Positions 11,605 to 22,124 of a DNA stretch of 64,000 nucleotides are shown one piece after another. This DNA comes from Hyphodiscus hymeniophilus (lineage: Eukaryota > Ascomycota > Leotiomycetes > Helotiales > Hyphodiscaceae), in contig VNKQ01000002.1 of assembly GCA_016508695.1 (NCBI GenBank), positions 1,240,001-1,304,000 of the forward strand. The letters run 5' to 3'. Numbering within the stretch: position 1 is the stretch's first letter; every line of letters starts with the position of its first letter. The notes beneath the pieces are model-generated. The model worked only from the letters and a program-made list of their open reading frames with translations. It was not told where the DNA came from and ran no database searches. The position numbers and the translations under genes were made by a program.

Positions 11605-12649
11605 TAAGAACTAGACATAGCTAGGTGACCCGAAAACTATCTTGTAGCTATATTCTCAATTAAAGTTCTTCCACAGAAAGATCTTATCAGTGCAATCGAT
11701 TCCTGAGCCGGCTACTGCGCGTGCAAGAAAAATCGACATAAACAACCAGATCATGATCACTTGAGCTGAAAGTATATTTTAGAAACTAAAGAATACATAA
11801 ATGATGTCAAAATTGCTCTATCTATAGCTAACGAGCCCACCCCAACTCCGTATCGTATCGACTCTTTTTATTGTTGTCGAGGAACTAATCTACCGCCTTC
11901 CCCCTTGCCTCTCGCATGCCCTAAGGCCGCCATATCACTATATCACTGCACCCATCGTATTATTCGAACTCCCAGATGCAAACATGCAGGCTCGACCTGG
12001 GCACAATGAATACGCTTTCTGCTCAATTCTCCGCCACAACAGATTTTTGCACGAAAGGAAATCTTCAAGCACATGCAATCTGATTAGTTCAGCCAGAAGC
12101 AAAGAAAGGGTAGTGGAAACTTACTTCTATGCATAGTTTGTAGACCCTTTTCAAATTCACATACCGATCATTGGTGGAAGTAAAACGTACCATTTCCTGA
12201 CAGATGCCATAGGCTGCTGCACCGGAGTGAGCTAATCAGTACAACTAAGCCATACGGTAGGCTTATTATTCATCTTAAATAACTGCACTTTGATTAGATG
12301 TCTTGTTATCGGCGGGATACCTTTTCATCCTCTCCCTTCGTTCGGAACCAACGCAAAGAAGATATGAAGATGAGTAAACACTTACTCACCGGCTGATTGG
12401 TCGAGAAATTTCCGCATTCGGTAACATCCCTTCGACCATTCCAAATCGGGTATTGGCAGGAGCGTTAGCGATTGGCTGGAACGCTGCTCGCTTCTAACAT
12501 GGTCAATATCGCCCCACCTCTGGAGAGACTGCAGGTAAACCTGTATTATCAACCATCATTCCTCCATTTCCTTTTCCATTTGATACGCACGCAACGAGCA
12601 AAGCCCTAAACAGCCCATCGATCCTGGCTCTGTTCTTGGTAGAAGCAGT
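11605..12649. other. Intergenic, about 1 kb
   Basis: No coding signal on either strand. Confidence 0.45.
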
Positions 12650-14396
12650 ATGGCTGAGCAAGCAAATCGGGCTGCATCACTCCGTGTCAACGTGCCGTCT
12701 GATGACACACAGGATACTCCTGAACGACCCCTTCTATTCATCCCAGTTCAACCACAAACGAGCGGCTCGACACCGAAATCACTGAGAACGAAAGCCAGAA
12801 AGCATGTGCTGCGTAATAGGGTCAGAGAGTCTCCTGAAGAAGTTGGATCCTGCTCCACAGAGAGCGCACCTGGAGATATGCGGAAACAACTCTCTCGGTT
12901 CAGGTTAGATGGCGAGAGCCAGAGTGGTCATACACAGAGAGCCTTGAAAGCCCGTCAGTAGCCAGCAAAATAGTCTTTTGACGTTTTCAGGCACTTATCA
13001 GTAAGACAGGACCAAAATTCCACCCTGGTCCTCCACAGGTCACGACATCCGACCCTTGGCTCTCCAATCATCCATGCTTCCCAGATGACATGCACATTCA
13101 AGATCTTGTAACCACTCACAGAAGAGATCCTTTCATCAATTTCCCCATAGATGCAGATGATAGGGTTCATGAATTATTCTCATTTTGTAAGAAACGTAGC
13201 TAGCTTCTCGAGTTGTCGAATGAAACTAACTCTCTCGGATAGACCTCAACGATCTTAATGAGAACATCCACTCCGAAAATCCGAAGAGGGACTTCATACC
13301 AATAGTCCTTGGGAATGCTGCATGTTTCCATATCTTGATGGCTACACTTCTACAATATCAACGTTTCCAAGGTGCTCAAGGGGGCGCATGTTTCTGGTAT
13401 CACAGAGGAGCGACAATCACAGGACTAAACCACGAACTATCCAGTCAAAATTTTCAGATCACAGATACCATGTTCTTTACTGTAGCCATGCTTTTATACG
13501 TCGAAGTACTTGCTGTCTTACCTAGCGAACTGATATGACCATATGGGCTGACCTGAGGTGCAGTCTCGTGTCCCTAACTTGCGTTCACCAACAGCCAGCT
13601 TGCACATGGCGGCTCTCATTAAATTTTTGGATTTGAGAAAAGGAACATTGAGGGATGAATTATATTGTATGTTACTGAGGGTGGCAATCTGGTGAGCGCA
13701 TGAACGTTTCGTCATGACAGATTGTTGCTAAAATCTGTGTGAAGGTGCAGTATCAATCCCCCATTGACAAGTCCGCCTTTGATGGCTCCAATGCAGGATC
13801 TGGATTTCGATTTCGAGCGCAAGTTGCCATGCCACGCAAAGGAGTTTACACCCTCGCCGAAAGACATGTTTGACAATCTTAAGATACTCGTGCGCTTGAG
13901 AGCCGACTTGGATGAGGACGACGAGAGAAGAAGTTTCGTTCTCCACGACTTCGTGACTCGGTGCTTGAAAGATGCATTCACCTCACTCTCGACACCACCA
14001 TCAACCGACGTGACCGAATCACACGCTGTACGCTGTATTCAACTGGGCCAGATTCTCTTTCTGTACACAATCTGCCCATCAATGTCAGTATCGGGTGTCT
14101 ATAGTCAGTCCATTGCTGTGGCACTTCGAGCGTGTCTAGAGACAGGTTGGGATGGATCCGGGGATCCTGTCATATGGTCACCCGAAGTCCTCTGCTGGCT
14201 TCTGGTCAATGGAGCAATTACACAACAGGCAGAATCCTTTCAAAGATGGTATCTGAGGCGGTTGGTTGAGTTCACACGGTATCAAGAACTTCAGACCTTC
14301 GATCAGCTGGAATCACTGATGCGAAAGACTGCTTGGGCGGATGAGAAATTTGGACCAGCGTGTAGAAGCGTTTGGAAGGAAATAATGGCTGCTTAA
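12650..14396 (+). CDS. Fungal transcription-factor-like protein without a Zn2Cys6 domain
   Basis: Five exons (12650-12903, 13002-13186, 13243-13505, 13558-13691, 13751-14396) sum to exactly 494 codons, that is 493 aa. The intron at 13506-13557 removes two apparent in-frame TGA codons and carries a GCTGAC branch point, so the gene looks intact. The N-terminus has the FIPVQPQ...KARKHVLRNRV segment common to a family of fungal-specific regulator-like proteins that start with a nuclear-type basic motif but lack the zinc cluster. The rest is helical with the LHMAALIKFLDLRKG block typical of that family. It may be a co-regulator or a retired transcription factor; its role here is unknown. First-intron boundaries are the least certain part. 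Confidence 0.7.
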
Positions 14397-14817
14397 ACGT
14401 CGGAAGATGAGTAATTAGATATATAGAGTGTATAATTTATCTAGGCAGCATTAAAATTCGTACGTCTAGTGCACCAAGACTTGTTTTGAATGGTCATCCT
14501 CTGGTTGGCTGACAAATCTCCGAAACAGGAAATCAAATAGCTCCCTGCAGAGGGCTGCCTTATGTTGCATGAAACATGGGTCGGGACACGGCCGTAAAAG
14601 AGTAGTAGAATTTCTTCCGTGATAGCGTAATCTGCTTCTCGGACGAGTGTTGATCGCACATTATCTTTCGGTCATCTCCCATAACGTTCCTTTGACGCCA
14701 TAACTTAATAAGCTCCTTCTGTCCTGGACTATTCATACTCATATAAATCATCGACCAATTCCAGTTGAATTTCCTCATCTTTAGTACTTTACATCATTCT
14801 TATACAAAGCTTTCACC
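14397..14817. other. Intergenic, promoter side of the SDR gene
   Basis: No gene. It contains CGG-TCATCT-CCC (about 14667), one base off the CGG-N6-CCG operator found elsewhere in the cluster. This is probably too weak to call. Confidence 0.35.
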
Positions 14818-16075
14818 ATGGTCACTGAATCTAAATCCGTTTTGATCACAGGGTATAGCAGTTTGCCTAGAATGAGTGTCGGCAGAACACACAGCAGCTA
14901 ACGAGAGGCCAGGTGCTCCCCTGGTGGAATCGGGAACGCGCTAGCCCTTCAATTCCACTCCAAAGGTAGTTGCTTTTCTAGACTTAATGGATTCTCTAAC
15001 GTTGAGCGCAGGTTTCCGCGTCTTCGCCACCGCCCGCTCTTTAGCCAAGATTGAACCTCTCGCCGAGAAAGGAATTGAGATCCTGGAGCTCGACGTTTCA
15101 AAGCCTGAGTCTATTAAGACGGCGAAGGAGGAAGTGCAGAGGAAGACTGGTGGCAAACTGAATTTGCTTGTCAATAATGCGTGAGTTTCGTTGTAGCGTA
15201 TCTCTTGGCGACTCTCTAACTCGTTTGAAGGGGAGAATGTACGCACCTCGAAGTTGCTCCGACATAGGACAGACTTCTAACCTCAGCAGGGCTTGAATCA
15301 CCAGCGTTGGATACTGACATCTCGGCCATAAAGAGAATGTATGATGTCAATGTCTTTGGACCAATGGAGATGGTCCGACAATTTACTCCGCTACTTCTCT
15401 CCGTCCAGGGAACTATTGTTAATATAGGGAGTCAGTGTTTTCTTATTTCAACCCTCTCATTCATCTTTGAGTCTTGGACTGATTCGTCAACAATTCTTCA
15501 TAGGTATTCTCGGAATCATGCCTTACCCCTTGACCGCAGCATACAATGGATCCAAAGCAGCACTTGGCCAATACTCAGAAACCCTGCGGCTGGAACTCGA
15601 GCCCTTGAAAATCAAGGTCGTGACAGTGGTAACGGGGCAGGTGGGCTCGAATCTTCCGACTGTTCCACATCTTGATGAGGCTTCGATCTACAAGTCGTTG
15701 GAGCCGGCATTGGCAGTTAGAGCAAAGACGCACCGAGGTATGTTCCCCATTCATGTCCTTTCAACAGGTCGTGTTTGAGATGGAGCTGAAAATAACACAG
15801 AGACCATGCGACCCGAGACGTTCGCTGCCGCATTAGTCCAGCATGTTTCTGCCAGCTCTCCAGGCCCGTGGTTTTGGAAGGGGACGAATTCAACGGTGAC
15901 ATGGATTGTATCTACGTTCGCACACAAAACAGCTTTCGTGAGTAATAATTCCAGAACTTGACGATCGAATACTAATTGGAGATTGAAGGATTTTCTGATG
16001 AAGAGAATCTCCGGATTGGGAAAAGCCAAGGGGGAGATCTATCAGAAAGCCTCGCAGGCTTGGTTGAAAGCATGA
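14818..16075 (+). CDS. Short-chain dehydrogenase/reductase (AYR1-like)
   Basis: The start ATG at 14818 has a good context (ACCATGG). The first intron begins within the glycine loop: ITG | CSPGGIG joins to the TGxxxGIG cofactor motif. Further visible motifs are the NNAG-type LLVNNA, the catalytic serine region VNIGS, and the YxxxK motif in AAYNGSKAA. The last exon reads through a C-terminal hydrophobic/basic stretch to a TGA at 16073-16075. The pattern resembles NADPH-dependent 1-acyl-dihydroxyacetone-phosphate reductases and related fungal SDRs that sit on ER or lipid droplets. The gene lies upstream of the cluster regulator in the same direction, so it may belong to the cluster as a ketone/alcohol reductase. 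Confidence 0.82.
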
Positions 16076-16464
16076 TCGATTTAGGCGGGGGTTTCTTAAT
16101 ATTGTATCGTGATATTCTAATATATGATTTTTCACTTAATGAGTGCGCTTATCAATAACAATCATAATTACCAAGACGAACAAGCTTGTTCAAAGTAACA
16201 ACAAACAGATCTGGATTGACTGAAGGAAGTTATCAGAAGGTCATTTGACAGGCATGCGGAAGTACGAATATCTAAGGCGCCAAATCAATTGATGCACCCC
16301 TGGTGGGCATCTACCCTCGCTACAGGCACCCGAGCTTGGTTTCCCCGCGAAGCTGTACCTCAAGGTTATGCGCGTCCTCTAAAATAACAACGACCATCTA
16401 TTTCTCTAATCGGTGTCCACTCCTGATCTGCCAACCAAGCACAACCAACAATGAGTCTACAAGT
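16076..16464. other. Intergenic / promoter of the Zn2Cys6 regulator
   Basis: No gene seen. A GTG-initiated frame extension here is not used, because the first ATG in frame is at 16465. Confidence 0.4.
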
Positions 16465-19196
16465 ATGGATGACGCGACAGTCAATGCAAGATCTGCTACC
16501 CTTTCCGACACTGCGCCCCATCCCAATGGCAACAGCAACAATGAGGGCTCAAAACGAACGAAGAAGGTTCGCTTGGCTTGCGAGCGCTGTAGGTATCGGC
16601 GGATAAAGGTAACGGTCTATCCTATGTCCACCTCTTCTCCTCACGACTCTGACTGCAATCCTACCTGTACAGTGTGATGGTCAGACCCCAGCTTGTGGAA
16701 ACTGCTCCAAGTCCGGCAGTGCTTGTATCGACATCGACAGTCGTAATGCTGAACGGAGAGTCTCTCGTGGGTATGGCATCCATACACCTCTCTATCCTTT
16801 TCAGCATGGCTAACGGAGACCGGCTTCCAGCTTTGCGAATAATGCAGTAGCGCGGATTGCGTGGCTCGAAGATATAATACGGACACAACTTCCCCACGTA
16901 AACCTCAACGAGGGGCCTCGTCCGAATGGAGATCATGCAGAAGCTACTCGTCCCTCTTCCTCTTCCTGGGTGGATGGCGAATGGGCACCTGCACCACACT
17001 TGTCAGACGAATCCGCATTACACTTATCACCTTCTGACCTTCAATACCACGGCGTGACTGCACCAACGGAGCCTCCTTTAGTGCAGAGCATAGGCCCACA
17101 ACCCACATTTCAAAATCAAGCGTTAAAGCGCCCTCTGCCAAGTGTTCACGATCCATCCAGTCGAGCATCTTCTGTGGAACAAGATACTCGTTCTGTCGCT
17201 TTGGATCTCGGTCTACTTTCCCTAAACTCAGACTCTCGGCAATTGCACTTCATAGGATCGTCGTCAGGGTCTCTGCTTGCGTCTTTAGTACAAACTGAGA
17301 GAGCCAAATATCATAGTCTTGGCATATCGGGAGGAGCGGCATCTTCGCCAGAGATTGATGATACTGCCAGGGCGGGATATGAAAACTCTAATCATCATCA
17401 TTCAGTACGATTTGATGTAATGAGGGCAGCTATCAACGGCCTCTATGCACAGCTGCGCAAAGTAAGGCAATGGTCCTTACCGAGATGGCAATGCTTATCT
17501 AACTACTTTGATTTAGGACTTACCGCCTCGCAAAGACTGTGATATTTTGTGTAATCAATATTTTTCACAATTGCAGCCAAATCACCCATTTCTACACCGG
17601 CCATCATTCAACTGGATGGTTGATGCGCTCTATAATTGTGCGGCTATCAAACCGCCCTTTATACTCCAACACAACGGGTGGCCAGAAACTGTCCAAGCCT
17701 TTGACTGCAATGGAGAAGAACATCTTTCAAACAACCGTAAACTAGTCCCAATACCAGTCCACGTTGCAGCTTTTCAACTATTTCTCGTTTTGAGCATTGG
17801 GGCGACCTTACAGATACGACGACGGTTGTATCATCACGATCCCGAGACCTTCTTCAATTCGGCTATGTCTATCTCAAGCCACGTCTTCAACAGCATCTCT
17901 TTGCCATCCTTGCAGGCTATACTGATGCTTCTCGTCCATAGTCTGGTTAGACCCAGCGGAAACGATATATGGACACTGACACACCTTGCCATGTCACATT
18001 CTGTTGACCTTGGAATACATCGCGAAATTGGAGGAAATCTTAACTTCTCTAGAGTGGCTGTTGAAATGAGAAGACGGATTTTCTTCTGCGTGTATACATT
18101 CGACAGGTATATTCAAATTCCTAGCAAAACCGATATCTAGCTAAAGCGTTGTAGATCAATCAGCACTATTCAAGGTCGTCCTTTCAGCATCGGCGATGGA
18201 TTTTTTGACGTAAAATTACCTTCTACGGATCCGAGTGAAGAGAATAACATGAATGGGAGCTCACCATCTGATAACTCTGGCGAATACGAGTATATGAACT
18301 TCTCGGTTCATCTATTTAAAATGTCCCTCTTGGTCTCGAGGATCAAAACACTTTTCTATCGGCTTTCAAAGCCACCGGATGGCACTCCATGGCCCAGCAA
18401 CCTTGCTGCTGCGCAAGAGCAGCTTCGTAATAACTTGGAGCAATGGGTATCAGAAGTGCCATCAGTTGTCTCCTCCGCACCAGCCGAACTGAAACTTCGA
18501 CTTTCAGTAAAGCTAAAAATCCACTATCATGGAACAATGTGCCTTTTGTACCAACCATCGCAAGCAATTGTTCAGCCAAGTGATCAGGCATTGCAAATTT
18601 CTTACGATCATGCCGCCGAACGTCTCCGGCTGTATGAGACATTGTATGAGTCCGGAAACTTGGTACATTCTTGGCGTACAGTCCACGACATGTTTCTGGC
18701 CGGAACGACTGTCATGTACTGTGTGTGGATATCCACAGCCGTTCGTGAAAACGAGTCACTCCCTGCACTTGCCAGTATTTGTCGTAGGTGCTCGAGCTTG
18801 CTAAGCGTTGGGGGAGAGTGGTGGCCCATCATTCGAAAATCAAAGTTAAGTCTTGAACGGCTTGCAAGCCATACGATCGAAATGTTTGCTGAAAAGTCAC
18901 GATCCTCCACCTCTACAACCGATGTACCTTATGCAGCATCATCCGTTCAAATTGATCCTGCACATCCTGTTGGAACTGTTGAGCCTTTCACAGGTTGGCT
19001 TCCCGAACATGTTGAAGAAGCTCTGACTTCTGCGCTGAATCATGAACATGATGGCCAATTATCACATATATTCGAACCACCTCCCAATCCTGCTTTTCCG
19101 GCTGGCACTTCAGACCTGAATGATATCTCGAACAATTTCGATTATGATATTTGGGCAAGCTTTGACGGATATATGTCAAATGATATGCAAGGATGA
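16465..19196 (+). CDS. Zn2Cys6 transcription factor with fungal_trans domain (candidate cluster regulator)
   Basis: Five exons. Residues about 35-65 form a complete binuclear zinc cluster with spacing C-X2-C-X6-C-X6-C-X2-C-X6-C; the third cysteine is created by splicing (RRIK | CDG). A linker follows, then the fungal-specific transcription-factor domain with its hallmark FLHRPSF near residue 215 and the DLGIHRE segment further on. A joining exon restores the frame at FDR | SISTIQGRPFSI. The protein ends with an acidic, Asn/Asp-rich tail that could activate transcription. It is the nearest Zn2Cys6 regulator to the transporter/dehydratase/aldolase genes, whose promoters carry CGG-N6-CCG palindromes, so I infer it regulates them. 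Confidence 0.88.
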
Positions 19197-19897
19197 ATGC
19201 TATACTATCCAAGTTTCATCGCTACTACGAAACGAGCAACAGCCAGTTTGGTCGACAAAGACGCCAAAATATCTATTTGACGAATGGTGGACAAGAGAGA
19301 GCCTTCTTTTATCCAAACCCATATTTACAACATACAATACCCTCTGAAGGACGTCTGTTATCCATGAATGTTTTCCTATATCTCTAGGCACAAATCACGG
19401 AAACAGTACGTTCGGCAATCTCTTCGGACAAAGTCAGAGACAGACCAACGCCACCTGTGATGTCATAGTCTTCTCTCCAGAGATATCAGCTTCATTTTAG
19501 TGAGATCTCCACCACGAAATTGGAATGCGCCCTGTCGCGGGTTCCCTTGAAAGAATTACCAACTTTTTATTCCCACATGGCATTCCTTCGGGAAACGCAC
19601 GCTCGTCTGTAAATTTCAGACGAATTTCACCACAGTCACCATGGTGTGAGTGTGGACATGGCTTAATGCTTTCCTCGGGAATATTCGGGACAATTCCGAA
19701 GATTACTACCAGTACTCATCTAGATCAAGTATCTACCAGCCAGTGACCAGGAATAATCAATCCGTAAGCAGGTAGCAAACATGGCTACCCCAAATTATTA
19801 TTGGCACGGCGCTACATTGCTATAATCCATGAGACCCCGATGAGCGCTCAACGACAGTCTCTAGGCAGACCATTGCTCAACATTTATGAACAATACA
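19197..19897. other. Intergenic between convergent genes
   Basis: 3' ends of the regulator (+) and of the MFS carrier (-) face each other. No gene recognised. Confidence 0.45.
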
Positions 19898-21433
19898 TCA
19901 ATATTTATACCTGAAATCCTTTTTCTCACGATCGGTAATATCCAGAAGTCCCTCAGCCAAGACGTGGGTAGTGTGATCGTATTTGCCCTCAGCAACTGCC
20001 TTATCCTTCGCTTTATTTTGCCAAATGCAAATGAACGCGTATGAGGCAGCCAGAGGAATTGCAATGCTTGCACAGCACATCAATGTAATATAGCCCTGAG
20101 GATAGGAGTGGCCAAAAAAGAACGGTCCAATAATGGTCCCAACAGAATATGCGACAAAAGACAACATGTTGTTTGTGACCTTCTTAGAATGACCAGAAGT
20201 ATTTTGTGCAGGTAGACTGGCGCTTAAGGTATACGCCCCCCAGAAACAATAGCAGAGGTAGTAGGCAGCTAAACGGCCATGGATGTTCGATGCGGGCAGC
20301 TTCCAAACCAAAGCTGTTGCCATAAGAGGCACAAGGCAAGTAACGCACATCGTAAGGACCCGAATGTTCTTGGCTTGAACACCCACAACGGCGCAAATCA
20401 CAGCACTCGAAGTCTGCATAGCACCAGTGGGCATCCCCAGGAGAACCGATGGTAACTTGCCATATCCAAGGCCCTTCACGATAAGGGAGGCAAAAGTTGT
20501 CAAACCACCAGTAAAGGAAGCAATAAGAATTTGATAAACAAATAACACCCAAGTTTTAGGATCCATCAAAGCTTCTCGAACCTGGTACCACTTGATTTGT
20601 TTATTTTCAATTCCGGTTTTGTTGTTTTGCACACGGTGGATAGCAACATATTTCTCCTTCTCGGACAAAATACGCCAAGTGGCTGGATTAGCCGGAAGCA
20701 GCCAGAAGGTTAAGAGGCCCCAGAGTACAGTGATTCCACCCATGGTGATGAAGAGGAGACGCCAGGTAGCAATGGATGCGCCTGTACTCACGCCGATGCC
20801 ATAACTGACGGGTCCAACGAATAATGAAGCCAGAGCGGCCAAGTAGATGGAGATACGAAGAGGTTGCTCCTCCGCCGTGTACATCATTACACAGTAAATC
20901 TGGCAAGAGGGAAAGATGGGAGACTCTGCAAAGCCCAAGAGAAATCGTAATGCCATAATCGTTTGGAAGTTTTGGGCGGTCCCAAGCAGCATCGTAAATG
21001 TTCCCCAGAGAACAATCATTGTCGGCACCAGAATATTGAGCCTCAGCCGCTGTACCAAATATGCTGCAGGTACTTCACCACACAGCAGACCGAAGGCCAC
21101 AATAGCACCGATCCAGCTCAAGCTACCTTGACTGATGTGGAGGTCTGTGGTCATGCCATACAGGGCGGCGTTGGAGACGACGATTTTGTCCACTGCCGAA
21201 ATCATGCCCGTGAAAAAGAGGACTGGCATGAGGTGCAAATCGATTTTGCGACGGACAGCTCGCGCTTCCTTGTCGCTGTACTCGTAAGCGTGGTTGGCCA
21301 GTACATGTGCTGATAGATCTAGATAGCGCTCATCTTCAACCTGCTTCTCGATGTTCTCGCTCAAATTGGTGGTGACGGGCGCAATCATCTCGGTCTGATT
21401 GGCCCCAGGGCCATCCTCAAGTTCTTTCGACAT
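19898..21433 (-). CDS. MFS carrier of the Dal5/allantoate-permease (anion:cation symporter) family
   Basis: This is an intronless gene of 511 aa from the ATG at 21433; the frame is open further upstream but without need. A soluble acidic N-terminus of about 75 residues is followed by 12 predicted helices. Diagnostic family segments are RRKIDLHLMPVLFFTGM before helix 1, DKIVVSNAALYGM, the GEVPAAYL loop, and the RFLLGFAESPIFP motif. The C-terminal tail has the IWQNKAKDKA pattern seen in fungal Dal5-like carriers. The family moves allantoate, ureidosuccinate, nicotinate, biotin and other small carboxylates across the plasma membrane with protons. The gene is divergent from the LEU1-like gene over a 691-bp shared promoter, and a second related carrier lies at 25502-27025. 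Confidence 0.9.
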   Translation of the reverse strand: MSKELEDGPGANQTEMIAPVTTNLSENIEKQVEDERYLDLSAHVLANHAYEYSDKEARAVRRKIDLHLMPVLFFTGMISAVDKIVVSNAALYGMTTDLHISQGSLSWIGAIVAFGLLCGEVPAAYLVQRLRLNILVPTMIVLWGTFTMLLGTAQNFQTIMALRFLLGFAESPIFPSCQIYCVMMYTAEEQPLRISIYLAALASLFVGPVSYGIGVSTGASIATWRLLFITMGGITVLWGLLTFWLLPANPATWRILSEKEKYVAIHRVQNNKTGIENKQIKWYQVREALMDPKTWVLFVYQILIASFTGGLTTFASLIVKGLGYGKLPSVLLGMPTGAMQTSSAVICAVVGVQAKNIRVLTMCVTCLVPLMATALVWKLPASNIHGRLAAYYLCYCFWGAYTLSASLPAQNTSGHSKKVTNNMLSFVAYSVGTIIGPFFFGHSYPQGYITLMCCASIAIPLAASYAFICIWQNKAKDKAVAEGKYDHTTHVLAEGLLDITDREKKDFRYKY

Positions 21434-22124
21434 TTTTGTTGCAGAATTAGGATGAGAAGTAATGAGACTGACAATTATCCGGAAGTGCAAATAATAGGTA
21501 TCCCCATTGCTTTGGGTATTTGCGGCCAGTATTTGTACTGTTGCCGTGACTTGATAGTCGTAATCGGGGGTTCTGTGTGGTCTCTGTTCCCCAATTTCCC
21601 CAACATCGGGAAGCCGGAAGCAGACATCAGTCGCACTTGACCACTTATGGGCTGGTAGTCTCTTCTCCATTCTCCGTCCCATTCCCCAAGGTGCCATCAG
21701 CGGGGAAAGTGGCTTTCTGCCAGGATAACGGATGGCTCCGTTGGCGCGTACGCTTCGGCAATGGGAGGTTATCTGGAGCTGTCCGCAATGCCTTCTCGCC
21801 ATCGACAAAATTACGGGGTCAGCTGGATATCGCTGGATGGTTCCTGATTCGCATCTTGCAGCGTCCGGTTATCGGTGATCATCGTTGCTGGGCGTCATCG
21901 GTGGTAAAATCTAGAGTGGATTAAATTGTAGCTTCATACAATTTCTCATGTGCTTGTACAGAAGAAAGGTCGAATCATTTGTACGACATACTGAGAAAAG
22001 GCTCAGATTGCTATCCTTCTCGAGTTCTTTATTGTCACCCAAGTCTCCTCTTGTCTCCCATCTCCATATCTCACGCACCACCCCTGAGAAATTTAAACAG
22101 AGACGACTCGGGATTAATCCCAAA
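21434..22124. promoter_or_regulatory. Divergent promoter between MFS carrier 1 and the LEU1-like gene
   Basis: 691 bp between opposing start codons. It contains the inverted repeat described at 21727-21742. Confidence 0.6.
21727..21742. promoter_or_regulatory. Inverted repeat AACGGA-N4-TCCGTT (CGG-N6-CCG), candidate Zn2Cys6 operator
   Basis: A perfect 6-bp inverted repeat with a TGGC spacer lies 294 bp upstream of the carrier ATG and 383 bp upstream of the dehydratase ATG. The same arms and the same N4 spacer occur at 27507-27526 in the other divergent promoter of the cluster. CGG-N6-CCG is the known site type for Ppr1 and UaY, so a zinc-cluster dimer is the likely ligand. Confidence 0.6.

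Noticed and set aside
13506..13557. Two in-frame TGA codons suggesting a pseudogene in the regulator-like gene at 12650-14396
   Set aside because: A 52-bp GT-AG intron with a GCTGAC branch removes both and keeps the frame; the exon sum is a whole number of codons.
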